A stretch of DNA of 64,000 nucleotides from a bacterium (GTDB taxonomy: Bacteria > Bacillota > Clostridia > Lachnospirales > Lachnospiraceae). The translations under genes and the position numbers were made by a program. The notes under the pieces were generated by a model. That model saw only the letters and a list, made by a program, of their open reading frames with translations. It did no database searches and was not told the DNA's origin. Below, piece by piece: positions 20,169 through 28,598 of this stretch (positions are counted from its first letter, which is position 1; each line of letters begins with the position of its first letter). The stretch lies in NCBI GenBank assembly GCA_004562765.1, contig SFRL01000013.1, positions 24,039 to 88,038 of the forward strand, written 5' to 3'.

Positions 20169-23100
20169 TCAGCGGTAATTCGGAATCTGTGTGTACTCCG
20201 GTTTGATCAGATAAGCGCTGGACAGCTGGTCGTAGATCTCCTGAGCCTCGATCCAGGAAGTGCCCCGGAAACCACCGCGAACTGTTTCCTCTCTGGTGCT
20301 CTGCAAATGCCTGTTTCCATTCTGTCCGGTGAAAACACTTCCAATTCCATCGCTGGTCCTGCTCACCTTTTTGCCTTTTTGCGTATACTCCGAATTATAA
20401 ATATTGAAGGGGTCACGCATAAGGAAAAACCATTTGCCCTCATGCTCCTTTACATCCAGGATGCTGACGCAGTGCGGAATGGACACGGACACACATCCGC
20501 CTTCCTCAATACAGCGGCGGAACTTCAAAATGGTGTACATGACCGGAAAGGAATAACGCCCGCCACGGGCATACATCATCCTGTGCTCGATCTTTGAGAG
20601 CCCATCCTCGCCAATGACCGTCTCCTCCCTCTTATACATATTTTGATACCCGGCAAACGGCAGTTCTTCTCCGTTCATCATCCGCTGCAGATTCGCGTGC
20701 ATGATATTCCAATAATGTTCTACCACCGCCTCCAGATCCTGCTCACCAAACTCCGTATCAGGCGGAAGATTTCTTACACTCCGCCATGCCCGGATCACCC
20801 CCTCCCGATTACCCTCTGCGAGCATAAACTCACGGAAACTCTCATGGGTGATGGCACAGGTCTGGTCCTTCTTCATATCTTTATAAGAGATCTGATAACC
20901 AAGCAGCGTCGACTCAAGGTATGCTGCTTCCATTTCCTCAAGGCCTGCCAGCATGCCCCTGCACACGTCCAGATCCAGATCCAACTCGTCTCCAGGCACG
21001 ATCTCTCTTTTTTTATAGTCAACCCCTTCGGGCAGATGACCGGTCAGATGTGCCACCGCCTGATCGATCTGCCCCATCGTCAGTTCGTCCGACACATTAT
21101 AAAGTTTGTTTCCGCGCACTTCCATGACATTGCGGGTGTTGTATCCGCCCAGCGCATAGGCCTTTTCCAGCAGCTGTACCCACGGACAGTCGCTGGCGTT
21201 GCCATAGCCTGTCTCGTAGTGCTTGCGCACCTTAAAATATGCCGGCTGAAAGTGCACGCCTTTATTCCAGAGATCTTCCTTGTAGCTCACGTTATTTCCC
21301 TGCGCATCCACTGCTGAAAACAGGCGCACGATCACGTCCCCGTTTCCCATGTCCTGGAACATGCTGCGGATAAACTCCGGATTGGTCTTCACTACGGAAC
21401 CGATGGCCGACACCAGCCAACAGTCACCAATGGTGCTCTGACGGACATCGTTGATATTCGGCTCGTGTAAAAAGAGCGGAATGTCCTGAATGTTACTTTC
21501 TTCGATATTACTGCTGTAAGTCGTATCCTCTATATAGGCAACCGTGTTTTCCCTGATCAGCTGATATTCCTCCTCAGACATGGTGTCCTTCAGTGTTCCC
21601 CTGAGGTTCTGATCCAGCTGGTCCTGAAAATTATACAGCAGGTGCATGGCGGACTGTATCTCCGGAGCCTGCCCGATACCCTCGTGATTCTCCATATAGA
21701 TCGCAGCCTGCTTTTGGAAGGTATCCAGAAATGCCATTTCCATCTCTGTGGTATCCGTATTGACAATGCCCTCGATCCTGCAGTAGCAGTTCATTGCCTC
21801 GATGGCATGCGCAAATGACTCATCCGCGAAGTCATAGTTGCCCCGGGCTTCATTTGCATCGCGAAGCATATCCTTGATCGTGTTCTTGAGCGGACTGCTG
21901 AAATATTTGCGCAATTCGACCTTTGGCGCATATTCTCCGTCTCCACGCCCCCAGTCATTCAATATGGACTGTTGATCCTGCATGGTAGCAAGTGTCCTCT
22001 GATACACCTCCCGTGACTGCTGATAGCACGCTTCGCCATGTTTCATCGAACGTTTGTTGCGCAGGAGCCAGCTGAAAAATTGCAGCGGCTTCCCAAGTCC
22101 ATTACCAATATAATCAGTAAATCTGGTATGCTTGACTGCTTCTCCTTTTCTGGCGCTTGCGATCCACTCCCTGCCCACGGCATTCTGTACACGGGTGCGG
22201 ATCTCCAGTTCCCGCAGCTCTGCTTCCTTTTGGGCTTCCAGATATTCTGCCTGCAATTTGTACTGAGCGCTGCGGTTCTGCTCCATCAGATTCTTCGCCA
22301 TGCCCATCATCTCTTCGGGAGTCAACGCCGACTGCGCTTCTCCCTCCGCACCACAAAATGTCACACGCTCCAGACCTTCCAGATGCGCCTGACTCAGCAT
22401 GATCCCCTGAGCGATCCGAAACAGTGAGGTGATACACGTCATCTGTTCCTCCATGCTTCCAAGCAACTCCAGATCCGCCGCTGCCAGCGCATCTCCCTGC
22501 AACTGTTTCATCAGCTTATCCTTCAGTTTGTTCTTCTTCAGATGTTTATTCAGAAAATCCGCCATGAGGGCGCACTGCTCCAATTCGCTGCGGTGCTCCA
22601 GCAGACAGCTGTCCGAAAACGTTCCCTCTGCATCCAACACATGCATGATCGCATCATAACGTCCATGGAATCTGCGCAGCAGATTCAGCGCCGCTTCCGT
22701 CACCTCCCCGGTGGGTGTCACTTCCGTCTCAGCCCCGGTCAGTTCCGCTTCTTTACCGGCATCTGTATGATCGGTCAATACCCGGATGCGTTGTGCATCC
22801 CTGCGCATGGTGTCCATCTGCCCCGGAACCTCCTGTCCTTCAGCCGGAAGCTCGATAAATGACAGTGCGCTGCTATACAGCGTAGAATACAACAGTTCCT
22901 CCGGCAGCGCCTCCTGGCTCCCTGCCAAAATCTCACGTTTTTTTTCGATCAGGCGCAGTCCGCTGCCAAGCTCCTCCTTCATCCTTTGACGGGTATCGTT
23001 TTCTGTTTCCATGGAAGCACGATACAGACCGGTGCACTCATCTTTTTTCTCCTCAAAACGCCGTTCCAGTTCCCGTCTGGTAATCATATCCGCCCGGGTG

Positions 23101-24401
23101 CGCCCATAGGTATCCAGATGATGCATCCGTAAATACAGCGTAAAGGTTTCCTCCAGGACAGGCAGCATGCGCAGCACACCTTCGCAGTGCACATAATCTT
23201 TATAGCTCTGACCCAGACGATAATAATCCGGTTGTGCCGCCTTGAAATCCCGGATCTTTTTCATAGCCTTCAAAAGCTCCATCACCTGTGGAATGCTTTC
23301 CGGACGGTCATCGGGATTTTTTGATGTGAGCTTTAAGATTCCCGCGCCTTCAAAGGCAATCCTCTTTGCGTCCTCATAGGGGATGGGCGCGTCCTGCGCA
23401 AGCGCTTCTGCATCTGCTCCAAGGTTCGTAAGCGCCTGCGCATCCTCCTGCTCCTGCGCTGCCGCTAATTTTATCTTTTTGGTGTCCTCAAAGATCACGC
23501 TGAGCTTCTTTGCGGTTCCCTTCCATGTCTTGAAGGCACCGCTCTTCTTTGCCTGCTCACGTATCCCCCGAAGCCGTTTCTGATAATCCTCAGCTTCAGA
23601 TTTTGCAAGCTCGCCCTTCTCCGTGATCTTTTCCGGGTCCATATCAATATAAAGCCGCTCTCTGTCACGCAGTACTTGCCACACATCTGCATAAAAGGTG
23701 ATCTTCTTTTTTATCAGAGCGGTCTGCTCCGGATCACTGCCCGGTACCTGGTAAGCATCAAAAAACCGCTTCATGTCCCCGACCACACACAGATCCTCTT
23801 CCAGCGCAGGCATCGCCTGAATATATTGGGATGGCGTGAGCTTTACCAGCTTCTCTCCGTACTTTTTATCCAGAGCTGTCAGATGCTTCGCATAGATTTC
23901 CTGCAGCGCTTCCATTCCCGCCTCGTTCATCCTGTGCTGCACTCTGACATACGGATTTTCTCCCTCGGCCCACATACGTCCTGCGGTCAGATGATCGGTC
24001 AGCGTTTTCATCGTTTCTGCATTTACTTCTTTTTCCAGCAGCCTGCTGCGGCACAGATGCAATAAAACATCCTTTGCCGGAATATCCAGTCCCGGCAGGT
24101 TCATTTTCAGGGGATCTTTCCAGTCATCAAGCCGCGCAAAGCATTCCGCGATATGATCGGCTGCCTCCTGCCGTTTGCCATACGCCTGCGCCTCCGGTAC
24201 CTGCAGGCTGCGATAGATCTCATAGTCCCTGTAATTGCGGGCTGTCGTCTTCTTTGATGACGCCTGAAACTCCTGCGTATGATCCTGCTGATAGCGCGCA
24301 AATGCCTGCTGATCCTCCCGCAGCATCTGTTCATCCCGCTGCTGTTGTGCCACCGTATATGTATTTCGCTGTCTTTGTAATTCCTGTTCGTTGCCTGCCA
24401 T
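20169..24401 (-). CDS. 1410-aa protein with C-terminal calpain-like (C2) cysteine protease domain
   Basis: Third gene of the operon. The first 950 or so residues are charged and helix-rich (start MAGNEQELQRQRNTYTVAQQ) with no signal peptide or membrane span. The C-terminal 450 residues carry a calpain/C2 catalytic core: RQSTIGDCWLVSAIGSVV with the nucleophile C994, PHCVSILDVKEHEGKWFFL with H1310, and RDPFN at 1329-1333, where calpains have R-N-P-W-G. The third triad position is therefore Asp (D1330) instead of Asn, unless N1333 substitutes. Insertion between Cys and His is about 315 residues, longer than usual. Probably an intracellular regulatory protease, possibly acting on its operon partners (inference). 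ATG 24401 follows AAAGGGAGGATGGAAA. Confidence 0.85.
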   Translation of the reverse strand: MAGNEQELQRQRNTYTVAQQQRDEQMLREDQQAFARYQQDHTQEFQASSKKTTARNYRDYEIYRSLQVPEAQAYGKRQEAADHIAECFARLDDWKDPLKMNLPGLDIPAKDVLLHLCRSRLLEKEVNAETMKTLTDHLTAGRMWAEGENPYVRVQHRMNEAGMEALQEIYAKHLTALDKKYGEKLVKLTPSQYIQAMPALEEDLCVVGDMKRFFDAYQVPGSDPEQTALIKKKITFYADVWQVLRDRERLYIDMDPEKITEKGELAKSEAEDYQKRLRGIREQAKKSGAFKTWKGTAKKLSVIFEDTKKIKLAAAQEQEDAQALTNLGADAEALAQDAPIPYEDAKRIAFEGAGILKLTSKNPDDRPESIPQVMELLKAMKKIRDFKAAQPDYYRLGQSYKDYVHCEGVLRMLPVLEETFTLYLRMHHLDTYGRTRADMITRRELERRFEEKKDECTGLYRASMETENDTRQRMKEELGSGLRLIEKKREILAGSQEALPEELLYSTLYSSALSFIELPAEGQEVPGQMDTMRRDAQRIRVLTDHTDAGKEAELTGAETEVTPTGEVTEAALNLLRRFHGRYDAIMHVLDAEGTFSDSCLLEHRSELEQCALMADFLNKHLKKNKLKDKLMKQLQGDALAAADLELLGSMEEQMTCITSLFRIAQGIMLSQAHLEGLERVTFCGAEGEAQSALTPEEMMGMAKNLMEQNRSAQYKLQAEYLEAQKEAELRELEIRTRVQNAVGREWIASARKGEAVKHTRFTDYIGNGLGKPLQFFSWLLRNKRSMKHGEACYQQSREVYQRTLATMQDQQSILNDWGRGDGEYAPKVELRKYFSSPLKNTIKDMLRDANEARGNYDFADESFAHAIEAMNCYCRIEGIVNTDTTEMEMAFLDTFQKQAAIYMENHEGIGQAPEIQSAMHLLYNFQDQLDQNLRGTLKDTMSEEEYQLIRENTVAYIEDTTYSSNIEESNIQDIPLFLHEPNINDVRQSTIGDCWLVSAIGSVVKTNPEFIRSMFQDMGNGDVIVRLFSAVDAQGNNVSYKEDLWNKGVHFQPAYFKVRKHYETGYGNASDCPWVQLLEKAYALGGYNTRNVMEVRGNKLYNVSDELTMGQIDQAVAHLTGHLPEGVDYKKREIVPGDELDLDLDVCRGMLAGLEEMEAAYLESTLLGYQISYKDMKKDQTCAITHESFREFMLAEGNREGVIRAWRSVRNLPPDTEFGEQDLEAVVEHYWNIMHANLQRMMNGEELPFAGYQNMYKREETVIGEDGLSKIEHRMMYARGGRYSFPVMYTILKFRRCIEEGGCVSVSIPHCVSILDVKEHEGKWFFLMRDPFNIYNSEYTQKGKKVSRTSDGIGSVFTGQNGNRHLQSTREETVRGGFRGTSWIEAQEIYDQLSSAYLIKPEYTQIPNYR

Positions 24402-24425
24402 TTTCCATCCTCCCTTTACAAAAAA

Positions 24426-25379
24426 TCAAAGTAAGTAATCATCGGGTTGCTCTATCTGATCAAAATATTCCGCCACATCTGCGATGAGCAGCCGGCTTGG
24501 CGTCCCGCCTTCGGGAAGAGCCTCATGCATCAGCCTGTCGCAAAGGCCTGAGCGGGAAATGATGTGCACCTCGGTATCAGGCGCATATTTTTTTTCTGCC
24601 GCCTGCATGGCAGCGAGGAGCAAAGCCTTCTCTTCCAGCTCCGACTGCGCGCAGAAATAGACCGGGCAGAGCACTTGTTCCTTTCCTGCCTGAACAAGCG
24701 TGTCGCCAACAGTGTCATACAGGTTGCGTGAGATACACTGCACGAGGATCCCACCGCGGATCTCACCCTTTGCGCTGATCAGAAAACTCAGTTCTTCATC
24801 AAGGTATGCTCCGGCATCCGCAGCGGAATAAAGCATGGCTGCTCCCTCCAGTGAGGCAAGGGAATCCAGCGCCTCCCTCATCTTTGCACGCGTCAGCTGC
24901 TGTAACGGTGTCACAAAGGGCAGCCGCTCCTTCTGCTGTTTAAAATAAGGATTTTCCGACAGTGTCCGAAGATCTGTCAGCCACTCTCCCGGAAGCTGTT
25001 GCTCCTTGTTAAATAAATGATCACCAAGAAACTCTTCCTCATCAGGACATACCATCTCCCGTCCGAATTCCCGGTTCACATAGGCACAGATCTCCGGCAG
25101 CTGCAGCTGCTTTGCGATATCAAAGGCCGCCACCAGCAGCTGTTCTCCGATCCCTTGCATCCGGTACGACGGAGCGACATAGATCCACTCGATGATCAGC
25201 CGGTCATCCGACTTTGCGCAGACCATCAGCCCGGCCGGAAGTTCCTCCTGCGTCTGCATGTCTGTCTCTGTCGCCGCAAGCGCGAAACAATTCGGGAACT
25301 CCAGCCGCTCCAGCATCAAAAGCGGATCCATGTCCGCAAAAAAATCAATCTGCTCTTTTGTCAATCTTCCTATCTTCAT
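24426..25379 (-). CDS. GNAT-like N-acetyltransferase with a second degenerate lobe
   Basis: Second gene of the operon, 317 aa, cytosolic. The first half (to about residue 110) has a readable GNAT acetyl-CoA site: the beta4 strand IIEWIYVAPSYR followed by the pyrophosphate loop RMQGIGEQLL, which fits R/Q-x-x-G-x-G/A. The second half (about 165-300: ELSFLISAKGEIRGGILVQC, then LAAMQAAEKKYAPDTEVHII) has the GNAT strand-helix order without the loop motif. The layout matches the preceding gene, so the two look like diverged paralogues. Substrate unknown; a partner protein in the operon is a reasonable guess. ATG 25379 follows AGAGGTAGCAG; 30 bp and 24 bp separate it from its neighbours. Confidence 0.8.
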   Translation of the reverse strand: MKIGRLTKEQIDFFADMDPLLMLERLEFPNCFALAATETDMQTQEELPAGLMVCAKSDDRLIIEWIYVAPSYRMQGIGEQLLVAAFDIAKQLQLPEICAYVNREFGREMVCPDEEEFLGDHLFNKEQQLPGEWLTDLRTLSENPYFKQQKERLPFVTPLQQLTRAKMREALDSLASLEGAAMLYSAADAGAYLDEELSFLISAKGEIRGGILVQCISRNLYDTVGDTLVQAGKEQVLCPVYFCAQSELEEKALLLAAMQAAEKKYAPDTEVHIISRSGLCDRLMHEALPEGGTPSRLLIADVAEYFDQIEQPDDYLL

Positions 25380-25409
25380 CTGCTACCTCTGCCTTTCTAC
25401 GCCATCCGC

Positions 25410-26258
25410 TTATCCTTCTTTTGTTGCTTCTATGATCAATTGGTTCTCTGCCTGTGGAAAAATCTTTCTTGCAAATGCATCCGTCGCCTCGTCATAGGAC
25501 CGGATCACTACCTGCGTCTGCGGCGGATAGTTTTCCTGTGCCTTCATGATCGCAAACCGGATCATGCCAAGCAGCTCCTGATTCCCGGCCGGCTTGCATG
25601 CGAAAAACAGCTTTACTGCCAGTTTCCCGGAAGGGGTCTCATGGAACAGCAGAAAACCGTTCACTTTTCCCATAGACTGCACGCAACAGGATACCTTCGG
25701 CTCAAACCAGCCTGCCGGAAGCGTGTCCAAATCTTCCAATGCACCCGCGAGCCCATGGGACAGGCAGTTCATGATACCCTTTTGAAACTGACGCAGCATC
25801 AGTTGATCGATACTCACGATGTTCGGCGAAAGTTCCGGTTTCCCCTTTCCTGCTACCTTTGACAATTCGTCCACCGTCACGATCAGTTCTCTGCTTTTCT
25901 TCTCCTTCAGAAGAAATCCTGCCTGCTCCAATATTTCTCCAACCACTTCTCTGTCACGTGAAAACTGAAAACAGGAACCGGTGATGCCTTCCACCGCAAT
26001 CTCTTTTTCGTACTCCGTCAGAAGCACCCTTCCGGCTTCCTGGTCTTTGGCATAAAAGCACGTGATCTGCGCTGTTGTTTTCTGCCCTTTTTGCGCATGA
26101 ACAAGCTTCCAGATCATCGCTCCCTGTACAGCTGCATCCGGATCCGCATGCAGCGCCAGCGCGCGGTAATATTTCCGTCCGATATGTTCCACCTCATCCC
26201 GGTCAAGAACCTGCAAATATTCTTCCTTCGATTCCTCTGTGATCTTTCGAATCTCCAT
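25410..26258 (-). CDS. Double-lobed GNAT-like protein, first gene of the giant-protein operon
   Basis: 282 aa, cytosolic. Two alpha/beta lobes of about 130 residues resemble GNAT folds: the first from MEIRKITEESKEEYLQVL to EILEQAGFLLKEKK, the second from IVSIDQLMLRQFQKGI to the end. Neither keeps a clear Q/R-x-x-G-x-G/A acetyl-CoA loop, so activity is doubtful. The strand VNGFLLFHETPSGKLAVKLFF and the helix ELLGMIRFAIMKAQENYPP correspond to segments of the next gene's second lobe. It may be an inactive partner or regulator of that enzyme. ATG 26258 follows AAGGAGAAGAGAAACGC. Confidence 0.65.
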   Translation of the reverse strand: MEIRKITEESKEEYLQVLDRDEVEHIGRKYYRALALHADPDAAVQGAMIWKLVHAQKGQKTTAQITCFYAKDQEAGRVLLTEYEKEIAVEGITGSCFQFSRDREVVGEILEQAGFLLKEKKSRELIVTVDELSKVAGKGKPELSPNIVSIDQLMLRQFQKGIMNCLSHGLAGALEDLDTLPAGWFEPKVSCCVQSMGKVNGFLLFHETPSGKLAVKLFFACKPAGNQELLGMIRFAIMKAQENYPPQTQVVIRSYDEATDAFARKIFPQAENQLIIEATKEG

Positions 26259-26338
26259 GCGTTTCTCTTCTCCTTATCCTATCAGCCCATTTTTTCTATT
26301 TTATAATTTCGTTACATTCTCTTCCACAGACATGGAAC

Positions 26339-26367
26339 AAATCGACGCTTAAACGACTTAAATCGAC
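26339..26367. promoter_or_regulatory. Two direct 8-bp repeats upstream of the giant-protein operon
   Basis: AAATCGAC occurs at 26339-26346 and again at 26360-26367, a 21-bp repeat distance or two helical turns. TAAACGACTTA lies between them. They sit just upstream of weak -10 candidates for the operon (TAAAAT or TATAAA on the minus strand, 26298-26305) that lack a recognisable -35. This is the usual position for an activator site. Confidence 0.4.
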
Positions 26368-26376
26368 ATTTCAAAG

Positions 26377-26418
26377 CAAAAAGAAGCAACCTGATACGAG
26401 GTCAGGCTACTTCTTTTT
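26377..26418 (-). terminator. Terminator of the DUF212-MATE unit
   Basis: Fifteen-base arms (26380-26394 and 26402-26416) pair almost perfectly, and the stem contains the MATE stop codon. The minus-strand transcript ends in TTCTTTTT. It insulates the giant-protein operon promoter from upstream reading. Confidence 0.8.
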
Positions 26419-27739
26419 TTATCTTTAACATCGGATTGCGTACATACTGCACGATCAGCGGAATGACCATCAAACACCAGGTGATCGGCTCTGCCACGAT
26501 GATCCCCCAGTACCCGAAGGGTGTCACCAAAAGATTCACCAGAATGATCTTTCCGATACATTCGATACTGCTGGAGATGATCGGCGTGACATGATCGCCG
26601 ATACCCTGCATCGTATTTCGCAGCACCACAATGATCGCTGTCACCCAGTACAACAGCGTGTCAAATTTCAGATAAGACGTCGCCGCCGAGATCACCGTCT
26701 CGCTGTCTGTTCCGGTCACCAGCCGGATCAGCGCCGGTGCGATGGTATAACTGCACAACAGCACGATTCCGCACCAGATAAACACAATGATCAGCGCTGC
26801 GCGCACACCCTCTTTTACGCGATCAAAACGTCCTGCTCCAAAATTTTGTCCGGAGTAGGTGGCCATCGTCGTTCCGATGACACCGAACAGCAACATAAAC
26901 AGCTCCGTGATCTTTCGCGCCGCTGTGTGTGCCACGATAATGTCGTTTCCAAGTGTGTTGATGCCGGTCTGCAGTGCCACGGAACCGATATTTACCAGAC
27001 ATCCCATAAAGCCCATGGACAATCCGCAGCTTGCAAGATCCCGCACAAGTGCACCGGAAAATAAAAAATCTGTCTTTCCGATATGTAAAAGCTCGTACTT
27101 CTTATAAATGAAGATCAGGCAGAGGACCGTCGCAAACAGCTGCGCCGCCACTGTCGCCACTGCCGCACCGCGCACGCCCATATCAAGTACGCAGATGCAG
27201 AACAGATCACCAAAAATATTTAAGATGACCGAAATGCCGAGAAAGATCAGCGGTGTCACGGAATCTCCGATGGCACGCAGCATTGCCGCGCACAGATTGT
27301 ACAACATGGAGATCGTCATCCCCGCAAAGATCACAACAATATATCGGTACGACATCGCATAGATATCGTCTCCCACATGAAGCACACCCAGGATCCGGGG
27401 CAAAAACAGGATCGTTACCGCAGTCAGCGCCAGACTCACGCCCAGCGCCAGTGTCACAGTCGCCGCCACACAGCGCTTGAGTCCTTTATAGTCGCCTGCG
27501 CCGAAAAATCGCGCGATGATCACCGCAAATCCGTTGGTCAGTCCCTGCAAAAATCCGATGACCATTGTGCTCAGTGAAGTGGTAGCGCCCACCGCCGCCA
27601 ATGCAGTCCCTCCCAGCACGGAACCTACCACACGGGTGTCCACCAGACTGTAGGTCAACTGTAAAATATTTCCGATCAGGATCGGCAACAGAAAGAGCAG
27701 GATCTGCTTCATCGGCCTGCCCGTTGTCAAATCTCTCAT
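26402..27739 (-). CDS. MATE family multidrug/cation antiporter
   Basis: Inner-membrane exporter of the multidrug and toxic compound extrusion family (NorM/DinF-like), normally driven by Na+ or H+. The 445-aa length and twelve hydrophobic segments fit. The family start LLFLLPILIGNILQLTYSLV, then VVGSVLGGTALAAVGAT and the second-half GINTLGNDIIVAHTAARKI, repeats the same pattern, as expected for the inverted two-bundle fold. The substrate cannot be predicted. Probably co-transcribed with the DUF212 gene, 22 bp upstream. Confidence 0.93.
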   Translation of the reverse strand: MRDLTTGRPMKQILLFLLPILIGNILQLTYSLVDTRVVGSVLGGTALAAVGATTSLSTMVIGFLQGLTNGFAVIIARFFGAGDYKGLKRCVAATVTLALGVSLALTAVTILFLPRILGVLHVGDDIYAMSYRYIVVIFAGMTISMLYNLCAAMLRAIGDSVTPLIFLGISVILNIFGDLFCICVLDMGVRGAAVATVAAQLFATVLCLIFIYKKYELLHIGKTDFLFSGALVRDLASCGLSMGFMGCLVNIGSVALQTGINTLGNDIIVAHTAARKITELFMLLFGVIGTTMATYSGQNFGAGRFDRVKEGVRAALIIVFIWCGIVLLCSYTIAPALIRLVTGTDSETVISAATSYLKFDTLLYWVTAIIVVLRNTMQGIGDHVTPIISSSIECIGKIILVNLLVTPFGYWGIIVAEPITWCLMVIPLIVQYVRNPMLKIKKEVA

Positions 27740-27761
27740 AGCTACGATTCCTTATTTTAAA

Positions 27762-28229
27762 TTACAAATAGAGTAAATTCAGCAAAAACGCCATGACGCA
27801 TCCGGTCAGACATCCGATCAGAACCTGCGCCGGCGTGTGTCCGACAAATTCCTTCAGGCGTTCTTCCGATAATCCGGGATTATCCTTTGAAAACAGACTG
27901 ACCAGCTCATTAAGCAGCTTTGCCTGCTTTCCGGTCTCCAGACGCACACCCATCGCGTCACGCATTGTGATCATCGCTATGATCACGCAGATCGCAAATT
28001 GAAAAGAGCCTATCCCGTACACGATACCCGCCGACACTGCCACACAGCTCACGGTAGAGGAGTGTGCCGAGGGCATTCCCCCGTCACCCCAAAACCGGCT
28101 GATGTCCAGCTTGTGATTAAGGACCGCATACAGAAATGTTTTGAAAAACTGAGCAGCAAACCAGCCTGCGACGCCGCCCATGAGTACCTGATTACTGATC
28201 AACTGTGAAAAAAAGAGTTCTGGTGTCAT
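27762..28229 (-). CDS. Divergent PAP2 family membrane protein (DUF212, YuiD-like)
   Basis: 155-aa integral membrane protein of the divergent PAP2/DUF212 family, distantly related to acid phosphatases and vanadium haloperoxidases. Diagnostic segments are GGVAGWFAAQFFKTF, RFWGDGGMPSAHSSTVS (with the conserved SAHS) and RLKEFVGHTPAQVLIGCLTG. Three to four membrane segments are visible. Function is unproven in this family; lipid-phosphate metabolism is the usual guess. ATG 28229 follows AAAAGGAAGAAAATAA. Confidence 0.9.
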   Translation of the reverse strand: MTPELFFSQLISNQVLMGGVAGWFAAQFFKTFLYAVLNHKLDISRFWGDGGMPSAHSSTVSCVAVSAGIVYGIGSFQFAICVIIAMITMRDAMGVRLETGKQAKLLNELVSLFSKDNPGLSEERLKEFVGHTPAQVLIGCLTGCVMAFLLNLLYL

Positions 28230-28278
28230 TTATTTTCTTCCTTTTCCGGTCATAAACCTTGTCTCGTATACTTTTTTT

Positions 28279-28307
28279 ATTCTAGCACAGACATTTCCCG
28301 TGCACAA
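28279..28307 (-). promoter_or_regulatory. Promoter of the DUF212-MATE unit
   Basis: Minus strand: -35 TTGTGC (28302-28307), 17-bp spacer, -10 TAGAAT (28279-28284). It is back to back with a possible plus-strand promoter at about 28309-28335. Confidence 0.6.
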
Positions 28308-28341
28308 GTTAACAACATTAGAATTGTTTTATAATTATTTT

Positions 28342-28500
28342 AGAATTCTTTTATGTTTCGGACACACTTCGGACACATTTGCCGCATATACTATGAACTA
28401 TCAACAGAGATGTTGATGCAACAATTCCCTATATAGATGTAACATTTTCATAACTAAACTCCTCGAAAAAGCGACCGTTCAAGCGGTCGCTTTTTCATTG
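28342..28500 (+). ncRNA. Candidate small RNA ending at an orphan terminator
   Basis: A plus-strand TATAAT at 28330-28335 (poor -35, TTAACA at 28309-28314 with 15-bp spacing) precedes about 150 nt without a credible gene, ending in a strong intrinsic terminator. The stretch has a TTCGGACACA repeat and a 27-codon ATG frame from 28352 without a ribosome site. The terminator belongs to no annotated plus-strand gene. Confidence 0.3.
28466..28497 (+). terminator. Orphan intrinsic terminator
   Basis: Stem AAAAAGCGACCG (28466-28477) with CGGTCGCTTTTT; tetraloop-like centre TTCAAG. Strong T-run on plus and A-run on the left, so it could work in both directions, but the nearest upstream plus-strand gene is pyrG, 14 kb away. 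Confidence 0.85.
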
Positions 28501-28598
28501 TGAAATCTTTCATCTTCTTATAGTCGTTTTCTGTAAAGTATGATAGAATAATGATCAGATCATACATGTAACGTTTTTTCCACATCAGGGAGCTGCCT

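Noticed and set aside
20643..21317. 224-codon plus-strand frame opposite the calpain-like gene
   Set aside because: Antisense shadow; the minus-strand frame carries the GDCW protease motif at this place.
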